Below are positions 7,776-14,916 of a stretch of DNA of 24,118 bases, piece after piece. A program made the position numbers and the translations under genes. Origin of the DNA: an uncultured Traorella sp. (GTDB lineage Bacteria > Bacillota_I > Bacilli_A > Erysipelotrichales > Erysipelotrichaceae); NCBI GenBank assembly GCA_945919165.1, contig CAMEIZ010000009.1, positions 1 through 24,118 of the forward strand, in the 5' to 3' direction. The notes beneath the pieces are model-generated. The model had not been told where the DNA came from. It made no database searches and saw nothing but the letters and a program-made list of their open reading frames with translations. Within the stretch, counting starts at the first letter, position 1; each line of letters opens with the position of its first letter.

Positions 7776-9290
7776 ATGCTGAAAAAAATTGCACTTTTAT
7801 CAGCACTGGCAGCCGGTGCTGCCGTAATTACATTTCTTACGCCGAAAAATAATATTGAGTTTGATTTAACTGCGAATCAAGAATTGAATACCGGAGGAAT
7901 CATATCTCAAAAATATATTGAAGAAGGCAAAGAAAAAGAAGTCATGTCAATTTATTATAAAGAAGATCTTTTAGGCATTGTTCATGATATGGATAAATAT
8001 CAGGCTTTTCTGGATCGTATTTATAATGAAAAATATGCTGAGAGTTTTCCAGATACGCAGGTAGGTCTTGGAGAAGATATTCATGTGTCGGTATCTTTAA
8101 GCAATTTAGAAGCTGAAGACAAGGATGAGGAGATTTTTGCTTATCTCGAAGATAACAATTATTTCTCCATTATGGGATATAAGATTGAATTTTCAAATGG
8201 CAGTATTGCTTATGTTCAAAACAGTGATGACTTTATGAAAGCCCGTGAAGATTTTGTTTTGAATTTTTTGGAGAGCAATGGTATAGATCCAAGTGAAACC
8301 AAGAAAAAACTCGATAATCGTCAAAGTGTTTCGACATATTCCAAAGATAATTTACTAGATGTCAGTTATCAATATCTTGATTCTGCGAAAATCAGTCATG
8401 AATTGGTACCGATAGATCTGGTTTTAAAGAATTATGATGAATGTATCACATGGTTAAGCTTTGGATATGACTATGAACCTAAGTATTACACAATAGAAGA
8501 GGGAGACATGATTCAGGGGGTTGCCAGTAAAGCAGGAGTTTCTGTCATGAATCTGCTTTCTGTCAATTCTGATAAACTGAAATCTGAAAACCAGCTTTTA
8601 CAAGTTGGGGAAGAACTGAATGTAAGTGAAATCGATTCACCGATTTCACTGGAAGTTGTGAAACAGCGTGTTGCGGTGGAACCGGATTATCCATCTGATA
8701 CAAAGTATGAATATGACCCTACTCTTCGTGAAGGACAACGCTATGTCAAGCAATCCTATAAAGTGGGCAGTTATCGTGTTCAGTATAAAGAAACCTATGT
8801 CAATGGAGAATTAGTAACGGATAAGACGGTAGAGATATCTCGTCTTCAGCTGGAATATCCGCAGCAGGAAATTGTGGTTATTGGTACTATGGTCATTCCT
8901 AATGTTGGATCCGGAAATTTCCGTCTGCCAACTGATAATGCTACAATCAGCTGTGGATGGGGCTGCTACTATGGACATAAAGCATTGGATGTTCAAAATC
9001 GATATAACCGTTATGGCCCAGTAAAGGCTGCCGATCGTGGAACAATATATAAAACCGGCTATGGCCCAGTAACAGGATACTATGTCATTATTAATCACAA
9101 CAATGGTTTTTATACATATTATGGACATATGAACCGTCCATGTTATTTCAATGTTGGAACAACTGTTTCAAAAGGTGAAGTAATCGGACAGATCGGTATG
9201 ACAGGAAGAGCTACCGGACCGCATATCCATTTTGAAATACGCAGAGGACCTTCAACCAGTCTGTATCCATGGCCATACATAGGAGGCTAA
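7776..9290 (+). CDS. Cell-wall endopeptidase with LysM, G5 and M23 domains
   Basis: A 504-residue exported or membrane-anchored protein that probably cuts peptide cross-links in peptidoglycan. An N-terminal hydrophobic segment (about 5-21) acts as signal or anchor. Residues 30-230 are not recognised. A LysM module follows (about 238-283), then a G5-like region (about 290-375) and an M23/LytM peptidase (about 380-500). All zinc residues of M23 are present: His401 and Asp405, His451, and His483 and His485 in HIHFE, so it should be active, unlike SpoIIQ in this window. AGGAGG overlaps the dnaB stop. It lies directly before walJ; the walR-walK two-component genes that accompany walJ in Bacillus are absent here. 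Confidence 0.9.
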   Translation: MLKKIALLSALAAGAAVITFLTPKNNIEFDLTANQELNTGGIISQKYIEEGKEKEVMSIYYKEDLLGIVHDMDKYQAFLDRIYNEKYAESFPDTQVGLGEDIHVSVSLSNLEAEDKDEEIFAYLEDNNYFSIMGYKIEFSNGSIAYVQNSDDFMKAREDFVLNFLESNGIDPSETKKKLDNRQSVSTYSKDNLLDVSYQYLDSAKISHELVPIDLVLKNYDECITWLSFGYDYEPKYYTIEEGDMIQGVASKAGVSVMNLLSVNSDKLKSENQLLQVGEELNVSEIDSPISLEVVKQRVAVEPDYPSDTKYEYDPTLREGQRYVKQSYKVGSYRVQYKETYVNGELVTDKTVEISRLQLEYPQQEIVVIGTMVIPNVGSGNFRLPTDNATISCGWGCYYGHKALDVQNRYNRYGPVKAADRGTIYKTGYGPVTGYYVIINHNNGFYTYYGHMNRPCYFNVGTTVSKGEVIGQIGMTGRATGPHIHFEIRRGPSTSLYPWPYIGG

Positions 9291-9291
9291 C

Positions 9292-10026
9292 ATGAAGTTT
9301 TCTCTGTTAGCATCCGGATCAAAAGGCAACTGCTGTGTTATTTTTAATGATGAGACACGTATCGTGATTGATTGCGGTACAAATCAGAAATATTTGTTAA
9401 AAAGGTTCAATGATATTCATATGAATATTGATTCATTAGATGCCTGCTTGATTACGCATACTCACAGTGATCATATCTCATGTTTGAAATTATTTCAGAA
9501 ACTTGACGTGTATTGCGAAGAAGATCTGGGATTAATTCATCAGACATTTATTCACGAAGATGAATGCTTTCACATCAAATCATTTACGATTGAAAGCATT
9601 CGTCTTTCTCATGATGTCAAATGCTTAGGCTATATTATTTCAGATGCACATGAAAAATTAGTTTATATAACCGATACCGGATATCTGAAAGAAGCTTATT
9701 TTGAAAAAATCAAAGATGCCGATTATTATATATTTGAAAGCAATCATGATTTAAAAATGCTGATACAGTCTAAACGACCGGAATTTGTGAAAAACAGGAT
9801 TCGAAGTGCAAACGGTCATTTATGCAATGAAGACTGTGCCAAGTATCTTTTAAGATGTGTAGGAAAGCATACGAAAGAAATCGTTTTAGCTCATCTTTCA
9901 GAAGAAGCAAATTCAAAAGAAAAAGCCTTAAGCGTGATACATGAAGCTTTTATAAACCAGCCTTATTCGCCGCTTATAAAAGCTAGCAATCAGTTTGAGA
10001 TCATTCATGGAGGAAATCATGATTAA
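9292..10026 (+). CDS. walJ: Metallo-beta-lactamase-fold nuclease WalJ (YycJ)
   Basis: A 244-residue member of the WalJ/YycJ branch of the metallo-beta-lactamase fold. The family is described as a 5'-3' exonuclease linked to mismatch repair in Gram-positives, and to the WalRK operon by gene order. It begins FSLLASGSKGNC and carries the metal motif HTHSDH (56-61), then ITDTGY and ESNHD as later ligand regions. The Bacillus form is about 20 residues longer. AGGAGG lies in the end of the preceding gene, one base separates the genes, and the 3' end overlaps rlmH by 8 nt. Confidence 0.92.
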   Translation: MKFSLLASGSKGNCCVIFNDETRIVIDCGTNQKYLLKRFNDIHMNIDSLDACLITHTHSDHISCLKLFQKLDVYCEEDLGLIHQTFIHEDECFHIKSFTIESIRLSHDVKCLGYIISDAHEKLVYITDTGYLKEAYFEKIKDADYYIFESNHDLKMLIQSKRPEFVKNRIRSANGHLCNEDCAKYLLRCVGKHTKEIVLAHLSEEANSKEKALSVIHEAFINQPYSPLIKASNQFEIIHGGNHD

Positions 10027-10495
10027 ACTTATAGCAGTTGGAAAAATCAAAGAAAAAGCCTTAAGCGAATGTATAAATGAATATGTAAAACGAATACAAG
10101 CATATTCCAAAATTGAAATAATTGAAGTGAATGATGAGAGTATTCCACAAGTTCATTCTAAAAAGCAGGATGAAAAGATTAAAGACATTGAAGGAGAGAG
10201 GATTCTTTCAAAAATCAAAGAAAAGGATTATGTCATTGTTTTGGATCTTCACGGAATCAATATGACGAGTGAAGAGTTTTCCAAAAAAATTGAAACTGTT
10301 ATGACATATCAATCTAGTCAGCTTGTTTTTGTGATTGGTGGATCGCTGGGATTAAGCCAGAAGCTGATTAATCGGGCAGATATGCGATGGAAATTGTCTG
10401 ACTGTACCTTTCCGCATCAGCTTTGCCGCTTGATTTTATGTGAACAAATCTATCGAGCTTACACCATCATGAATCATTTTCCTTATCATAAATAA
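10019..10495 (+). CDS. rlmH: 23S rRNA (pseudouridine-1915) N3-methyltransferase RlmH
   Basis: A SPOUT-class enzyme that methylates pseudouridine 1915 (E. coli numbering) in helix 69 of 23S rRNA in the assembled ribosome. The protein has 158 residues, the normal length, with the SAM-binding loop IGGSLGLS (106-113) and the conserved ending FPHQL through PYHK. The ATG at 10019 follows GGAGG (10009-10013). The frame is open further upstream to 9995, but those residues are not part of the family. The stop codon overlaps the following terminator stem. Confidence 0.97.
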   Translation: MIKLIAVGKIKEKALSECINEYVKRIQAYSKIEIIEVNDESIPQVHSKKQDEKIKDIEGERILSKIKEKDYVIVLDLHGINMTSEEFSKKIETVMTYQSSQLVFVIGGSLGLSQKLINRADMRWKLSDCTFPHQLCRLILCEQIYRAYTIMNHFPYHK

Positions 10496-10516
10496 GACAC
10501 TTTGTGTCTTTTCTTT
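10494..10516 (+). terminator. Terminator after rlmH
   Basis: AAGACAC (10494-10500) pairs with GTGTCTT (10504-10510) across a TTT loop, followed by TTCTTTT. The stem begins within the rlmH stop codon. It closes the long run from yybS to rlmH. Confidence 0.8.
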
Positions 10517-10529
10517 TACCTTTTTGGCA

Positions 10530-10535
10530 TATAAT
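10530..10535 (+). promoter_or_regulatory. -10 element immediately before spoIID
   Basis: TATAAT at 10530-10535 ends 5 nt before the spoIID ATG. Read as CATATAAT (10528-10535) it also resembles the sigma-E -10 element (CATACAAT), which would fit the known sigma-E control of spoIID in Bacillus. No convincing -35 of either type is visible. There is no Shine-Dalgarno sequence between this box and the ATG. Confidence 0.5.
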
Positions 10536-10540
10536 GAAAT

Positions 10541-11425
10541 ATGAGATTAAAAATCAAGCTGGCTGGCAGTATGTTCCTTTTTCTTTTTGTCATCTATTTG
10601 ATTTTACCTCCTTTTGCCAGTGAAATGAGAATTAAAAACATTATCAGTGAAAAAACGATGGTTCATGTCAGCAGTCTTTCAGGAAATCTTGATGTGGAAT
10701 TAGAAGAATATCTGATAGGAGTTGTAGCTTCTGAAATGCCGGCACAATTTGAGATTGAGGCATTAAAAGCACAAGCAGTTGCAGCTCGAACTTATGTATA
10801 TTCACGTGAACTTCAGGTCGATGATACGGTTAATTCCCAAGTTTATCAAAAGGACGAACTATTAAAAGAAAAATGGAAAGATAAATATGAAGAATATATC
10901 CAAAAGGTAAAAGAAGCGGTTTCTCTTACAAAAGGACAGGTTTTGATGTATGATCAGAAAATAATCAATGCCTATTTTTTTTCATCGAGTAATGGAAAAA
11001 CAAATAATTCTGAAGATTATTGGACAACTGCCTATCCATATTTAATCAGTGTAGATTCACATTATGACAGTATTAAAAAAGATAATCAGCGGGTAAAAGA
11101 AATAAGCTTTGAAGAAATAAACAGGTTATTTGGTTTTTCAATTAATCAGATTGAAGTAATCAGTCAATTTGAAAGCAGTTATGTTAAAGAAGTAAAAATC
11201 AATGATCAAATATTCAGTGGAAAAAAAGTAAGAGAAATCTGTTCGCTTAGCAGTTCAAGCTTTGAAGTCGAAAAAACGGATACAGGTTTTGTATTTACAA
11301 CACTGGGAAGTGGACATGGTGTTGGAATGAGTCAATATGGAGCACAGGGGATGGCACTTGAGGGTTATGATTATCGCTCGATATTAAAACATTATTACAG
11401 CGGAGTTGAAATTGTGAATAAGTGA
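10541..11425 (+). CDS. spoIID: Stage II sporulation protein D, lytic transglycosylase
   Basis: Cleaves glycan strands during engulfment of the forespore, in the mother-cell membrane together with SpoIIM and SpoIIP. The 294-residue protein has one N-terminal membrane segment (about 8-25), then the SpoIID domain. Glu65 in GVVASEMP is the expected catalytic residue, followed by KAQAVAARTY, SSSNGKTNNSEDYW and the ending motif GSGHGVGMSQYGAQGMA. No ribosome site precedes the ATG. The next Met (residue 11) also lacks one and lies within the membrane segment. Followed by spoIIQ, as in Bacillus. Confidence 0.93.
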   Translation: MRLKIKLAGSMFLFLFVIYLILPPFASEMRIKNIISEKTMVHVSSLSGNLDVELEEYLIGVVASEMPAQFEIEALKAQAVAARTYVYSRELQVDDTVNSQVYQKDELLKEKWKDKYEEYIQKVKEAVSLTKGQVLMYDQKIINAYFFSSSNGKTNNSEDYWTTAYPYLISVDSHYDSIKKDNQRVKEISFEEINRLFGFSINQIEVISQFESSYVKEVKINDQIFSGKKVREICSLSSSSFEVEKTDTGFVFTTLGSGHGVGMSQYGAQGMALEGYDYRSILKHYYSGVEIVNK

Positions 11426-11443
11426 AACATTCAGGGGCATACT
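11415..11443 (+). promoter_or_regulatory. Candidate sigma-F promoter of spoIIQ
   Basis: TGAATA (11415-11420) resembles the sigma-F -35 element, and GGGCATACT (11435-11443) its GG-rich -10 element; the spacer is 14 bp. In Bacillus spoIIQ is a sigma-F gene made in the forespore, which is why I looked here. Transcription would start near 11450, right before GAGGTGA. The motif overlaps the end of spoIID. Confidence 0.4.
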
Positions 11444-11463
11444 CAGAAATGAGGTGAACCAAT

Positions 11464-12072
11464 ATGATCGCATATGAAAAAAAGAATAAAAAAGCAAAAA
11501 GAAGATTTGTATTATCAGTGTTAATGCTCTTTTTAGTGGCAGGGGGTGCAGTGATTTACCAACAGCTTAATCCACAGGAAGATATACCCGTTTTCAATGA
11601 GTTTCCAACAGTAAAGCTTCCGGATAAAGAAAAACCAAAAGAAGACATAAAGCCAAAAGTAATTCTTCCATACAATCAGGGAAAAAAAGTAGTAGATTAT
11701 TTTGATGGAGAAACCAGCGAAATTCCAAGTATCATAGAATTTGAAGGTGTATTCCGCCCGTCTCAAGGTGTTGATATTTCAAATAATGGAGAGCCTTTTG
11801 ATGTATTATCAGCGATGGATGGAGTTGTTGTTGATGTATCGGCTGATCCGCTGTTAGGCAATTCAATTCGAATTAAAAGTGAGAACAGCATCATTACATA
11901 TCAATCTTTAGATAAAATCACTCTAAAGAAAGATGATGCAGTCAAACAGGGAGATAAAATAGGAACAGCATCAACCAATATTTATCAGGCATCTTTAAAA
12001 AATCATTTGCATCTTGTCGTGGAAGTCGATAATGTACGTGTTGATCCAAATACAATCTTTAAATTTGAATAG
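11464..12072 (+). CDS. spoIIQ: Stage II sporulation protein Q, degenerate LytM domain
   Basis: Forespore half of the SpoIIQ-SpoIIIAH channel that links forespore and mother cell. The 202-residue protein has a basic N-terminus, one membrane helix (about 14-32), a Pro/Lys-rich linker and an M23/LytM domain (about 90-200). The zinc site is broken in the same way as in Bacillus SpoIIQ: Ser100 replaces the first His (SQGVD) and YQSL replaces the usual YxHL, while Asp104, His181 and His183 remain. It is therefore probably a structural rather than an active protein. GAGGTGA precedes the ATG. Position right after spoIID supports the name over a generic M23 peptidase. Confidence 0.88.
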   Translation: MIAYEKKNKKAKRRFVLSVLMLFLVAGGAVIYQQLNPQEDIPVFNEFPTVKLPDKEKPKEDIKPKVILPYNQGKKVVDYFDGETSEIPSIIEFEGVFRPSQGVDISNNGEPFDVLSAMDGVVVDVSADPLLGNSIRIKSENSIITYQSLDKITLKKDDAVKQGDKIGTASTNIYQASLKNHLHLVVEVDNVRVDPNTIFKFE

Positions 12073-12093
12073 TACTTCAGGTACTATTTTTAT
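12068..12093 (+). terminator. Terminator after spoIIQ
   Basis: AATAGTAC (12068-12075) pairs with GTACTATT (12081-12088) across TTCAG, followed by TTTATT. The stop codon lies inside the 5' arm. A second, AT-rich hairpin (12095-12102 with 12106-12113, loop TTG) with a T-rich tail follows at once and may act as a back-up. Confidence 0.8.
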
Positions 12094-12125
12094 TAGAAAA
12101 AGTTGCTTTTTCTTTTCTTCAAATG

Positions 12126-12134
12126 TGATATAAT
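12126..12134 (+). promoter_or_regulatory. Extended -10 promoter of mbl
   Basis: TGATATAAT (TG, one base, then a perfect TATAAT at 12129-12134). No good -35 exists at 16-18 bp; TTGCTT (12103-12108) is 20 bp away. The start would be near 12141, 11 nt before the AGGAGG of mbl. Confidence 0.7.
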
Positions 12135-12163
12135 GGTACTGCTAAAAGAATAGGAGGACTTGT

Positions 12164-13156
12164 ATGGGATTGTTTACAAAAGAAGTTGGAATCGACTTGG
12201 GTACAGCGAATCTTTTGATTTATGTCAAAGGTCAGGGAATCGTAATTGATGAACCAAGTGTTGTTGCCATTGATGCTGATACAAAGAAATGTTTAGCTGC
12301 CGGACAGGAAGCAAAAGATATGTTGGGAAGAACACCGGGAAGAGTGTTAGCTATTCGACCTTTAAAAGATGGTGTTATTGCGGATTTTGAAGTTACTGAA
12401 ATTATGCTGAATTTCTTCTTAAAGAAGCTTCAGTTAAAAGGTATGTTTCAGCGTCCTACCATTTTGATTTGTTGTCCAAGCAATATCACAAGTGTAGAAA
12501 GAAACGCTATTCGTGACTGCGCTTATCGTGCAGGAGCAAAGAAGGTATATATTGAAGAAGAACCAAAAGTTGCTGCAGTAGGTGCCGGCTTGGATATCAG
12601 TAAACCAAGCGGAAATATGGTGTTGGATATCGGTGGAGGTACAACAGATGTTGCCGTACTTTCATTAGGAGAAATTGTAACAAGCACATCATTAAAGATT
12701 GCCGGTGATACATTTGATCGAGATATCATTAAATATGTTAAAGATGAAAAGAAACTTTTGATTGGAGATCGTACTGCAGAAGAATTAAAGAAAAATATTG
12801 GTACTGCATGGAAAGGCTTTAAGACCGAGACAATGGAAGTTAGCGGACGTGACTTGGTTACAGGTCTTCCTACTTCAATTTTAATGACTTCAGATGAACT
12901 TGAGCTGGCAATGAGAGATTCATTGCAGAGTGTTGTCAGCGCTTGCCGTACTGTACTTGAAAAAACACCTCCTGAATTATCAAGTGATATCGTAACTCGT
13001 GGTATTGTTTTGACTGGTGGAGGAGCTTTATTAAATGGTTTGGATGAATTATTGAGAAATGAACTTCATATACCGGTTTATGTAGCTGAAAATGCTCTGA
13101 AGTGTGTTGCAGAAGGAACAGGAATTTTATTGGAAAACTTACATATCGTTGGATAG
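12164..13156 (+). CDS. mbl: MreB-family actin homologue, Mbl
   Basis: Forms membrane-bound filaments that direct lateral wall synthesis. The 330-residue protein has the actin-fold nucleotide motifs: phosphate-1 IDLGTANLLIY (10-20), phosphate-2 LDIGGGTTDVAV and the adenosine motif LTGGGALL near 283-290. It begins MGLFTKEVGIDLG. I call it Mbl rather than MreB because spoIID, spoIIQ and mbl are neighbours in Bacillus, whereas mreB normally goes with mreC and mreD. Bacillus has spoIIID between spoIIQ and mbl; only 91 bp lie between them here. AGGAGG (12152-12157) sets the start. Confidence 0.9.
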   Translation: MGLFTKEVGIDLGTANLLIYVKGQGIVIDEPSVVAIDADTKKCLAAGQEAKDMLGRTPGRVLAIRPLKDGVIADFEVTEIMLNFFLKKLQLKGMFQRPTILICCPSNITSVERNAIRDCAYRAGAKKVYIEEEPKVAAVGAGLDISKPSGNMVLDIGGGTTDVAVLSLGEIVTSTSLKIAGDTFDRDIIKYVKDEKKLLIGDRTAEELKKNIGTAWKGFKTETMEVSGRDLVTGLPTSILMTSDELELAMRDSLQSVVSACRTVLEKTPPELSSDIVTRGIVLTGGGALLNGLDELLRNELHIPVYVAENALKCVAEGTGILLENLHIVG

Positions 13157-13165
13157 AGGCTGTTT

Positions 13166-14239
13166 ATGGAATGGCTGAAATACATCGCTTTGCCTTTTGG
13201 AATTGCATTTGCGGCTACGCCCTTTGTGATGTGGATTTCAAAGCATATAGATGCTTATGCGAAAATCAATGAAAGAACGATTCATACCCGAAAGAATATC
13301 GGACGTATTGGTGGTGTGGCTATTTATGTGGCATTTCTGATTTCAATGACCTGTTTTATGAAATCAGATACTCAGATTAATGGAATTCTGATTGGTGCCA
13401 GTATTATGTTTTTTGGAGGTTTGATTGATGATTTAATCAATCTTTCTCCCAAAAAGAAGTTTGCCTTTCAAATCGTTGCTTCTTTAATTGTCATGTTTTA
13501 TGGAAAGATTATGCTGGACAAGATTTTTCTTCCATTTGGCGTTGTGATAGATATGGGACTTGTTTCTTATCTGGTTACATTTTTTTGGTTAACTGGTATT
13601 ACCAATGCCATTAATCTTATTGATGGCTTAGATGGATTGGCGTGCGGTCTGTGTCTGATTATTTTAGTTGTTATTGCTTCACTGAGTCTGATTGACAATC
13701 GACCTGATATCATGTTGATTTCATTAATTCTTGTTGGTGCTTTAGCAGCGTTTTTGATTTTTAATTTTTATCCTGCCAAAATATTTCTAGGTGATTGTGG
13801 AGCCTTGTTTTTAGGCTTTATGATTGCGACTATTTCACTTATTGGTTTTAAATCTTCCACCTTTATAACATTAGGTGTTCCGATTTTGATGTGTGGTGTG
13901 CCAATCGTTGATACGTTGAGTGCCATTATTCGAAGAAAGCTAAGCGGAAGAAAAATTGACGAAGCAGATAAAAACCATCTTCACCATTTGCTTATGAGAC
14001 GTTTTGGACATAAGAATACGGTTTTGATTTTATATGCTGTTACAATTTGTGCAGGTATTGTTGCTTATGTTTATATTCTAAACCAGAAGCTTGGTTTGAT
14101 CATGTTATTTCTTGGTCTGTTAGCAAGTGAGATTTTTCTGGAAAAGACGCATATGATAGCATCGTGGTTCCATCCAATGACAAGTATTGTTTCTTTCTTT
14201 AAATCGAAAAAAGAGATCAAAGATGAAGAATTCGAATAA
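13166..14239 (+). CDS. tagO: Undecaprenyl-phosphate GlcNAc-1-phosphate transferase, TagO/WecA type
   Basis: Transfers GlcNAc-1-phosphate (or a related sugar phosphate) to undecaprenyl phosphate, the first step of wall teichoic acid or related polymers. The 357-residue polytopic protein has about ten membrane helices and the family motifs: DD (88-89), NAINLIDGLDGLACG (147-161), the FLGD motif (Asp210) and the HLHHLLMRRFGH block (271-282) typical of the WecA/TagO branch rather than MraY. It lies 9 nt after mbl with a modest AGAGG site, so the two are probably cotranscribed. The exact polymer cannot be told from this gene alone. Confidence 0.92.
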   Translation: MEWLKYIALPFGIAFAATPFVMWISKHIDAYAKINERTIHTRKNIGRIGGVAIYVAFLISMTCFMKSDTQINGILIGASIMFFGGLIDDLINLSPKKKFAFQIVASLIVMFYGKIMLDKIFLPFGVVIDMGLVSYLVTFFWLTGITNAINLIDGLDGLACGLCLIILVVIASLSLIDNRPDIMLISLILVGALAAFLIFNFYPAKIFLGDCGALFLGFMIATISLIGFKSSTFITLGVPILMCGVPIVDTLSAIIRRKLSGRKIDEADKNHLHHLLMRRFGHKNTVLILYAVTICAGIVAYVYILNQKLGLIMLFLGLLASEIFLEKTHMIASWFHPMTSIVSFFKSKKEIKDEEFE

Positions 14240-14255
14240 TTCTTCATTTTTTTTT
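14223..14255 (+). terminator. Strong terminator after tagO
   Basis: A perfect ten-pair stem (14223-14232 with 14238-14247), loop CGAAT and a run of nine T. The tagO coding sequence runs through the 5' arm and the loop, with the stop codon at 14237-14239. It separates mbl-tagO from the genes after it. Confidence 0.92.
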
Positions 14256-14303
14256 GGGAAAAATCAGATTTTTGTGCATATTAAAGAGTAGGAGGACTCA
14301 AAT

Positions 14304-14864
14304 ATGCAAGTAAAAGATATTGAAGCATTTTATCATATCAGTATTTCACAAAAAGAGTCGGTTGTACAGAAAGAATGGCAAAAGCTTTGGGATTGGTTTA
14401 TCAGAGAGAAAAAAGAAGAATATTCAAAAATATCATATAAAGAAGGTGTCCAGCGCTTAGTCAGCGAAAAAAATTATACTACGCGGCGAAATATAGCTTC
14501 CAGCAAGTCACTTGGACTGACCATCGAAGTTGGAGATATTTGTTATACTGATTTTGGACAGGCATATCTATATGAAGCAGGTTATCAGCATTTCGGACTT
14601 GTAATCGCGATTGTGCATTTTAAAGCACTGATTATTCCAATGACAAGTAATGCCAAAACATATAAAAAGTCGATGACTGAAGAAGGTACATATCTTTTCC
14701 CACTGGGAACGATTGAGGGATTATATAAGGAATCAGTATTGTTTCTAAATGATGCCAAGTTTATTAATACTGCACGCATTATAGATGTGAAAGCTCATAT
14801 ACCCACTTCATCTTCATTATTTATTGAAATCAAAAAAAGATTTAAAAGTCTGATTCTGGATTAA
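14304..14864 (+). CDS. MazF/PemK-fold protein without a partner antitoxin
   Basis: A 186-residue protein with an N-terminal charged, helical region (1-72) and a C-terminal MazF/PemK-like domain (about 75-186). The fold is suggested by VGDICYTDFG (77-85), GLVIAIVHFKALIIPMTS (98-115) and the late block SVLFLNDAKFINTARI, which mirrors the LLxQIRTIDK region of MazF. Aligned with Bacillus MazF, the catalytic Thr is kept (Thr114), but the catalytic Arg position appears to be His96. There is no antitoxin gene on either side. AGGAGG precedes the ATG. It may be an RNA-binding or RNA-cleaving protein with another role; the function is not known. It lies 52 bp before spoIIE. Confidence 0.7.
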   Translation: MQVKDIEAFYHISISQKESVVQKEWQKLWDWFIREKKEEYSKISYKEGVQRLVSEKNYTTRRNIASSKSLGLTIEVGDICYTDFGQAYLYEAGYQHFGLVIAIVHFKALIIPMTSNAKTYKKSMTEEGTYLFPLGTIEGLYKESVLFLNDAKFINTARIIDVKAHIPTSSSLFIEIKKRFKSLILD

Positions 14865-14865
14865 A

Positions 14866-14899
14866 TTCGACAGCAATTCCAAAAGCTCTTCGTTAAGAT
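14866..14899 (+). promoter_or_regulatory. Candidate Spo0A-controlled promoter of spoIIE
   Basis: TTCGACA (14866-14872) is TGTCGAA on the opposite strand, a match to the TGNCGAA core of the Spo0A box. It overlaps TCGACA (14867-14872, 5 of 6 matches to the -35 consensus). TAAGAT (14894-14899) follows after exactly 21 bp. A too-long spacer plus 0A boxes is the known design of the Bacillus spoIIE promoter. The start would fall near 14906, at the edge of AGGGGG. The 7-bp core alone occurs by chance elsewhere in the window. Confidence 0.5.
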
Positions 14900-14916
14900 A
14901 AAAGCAGGGGGTTATT

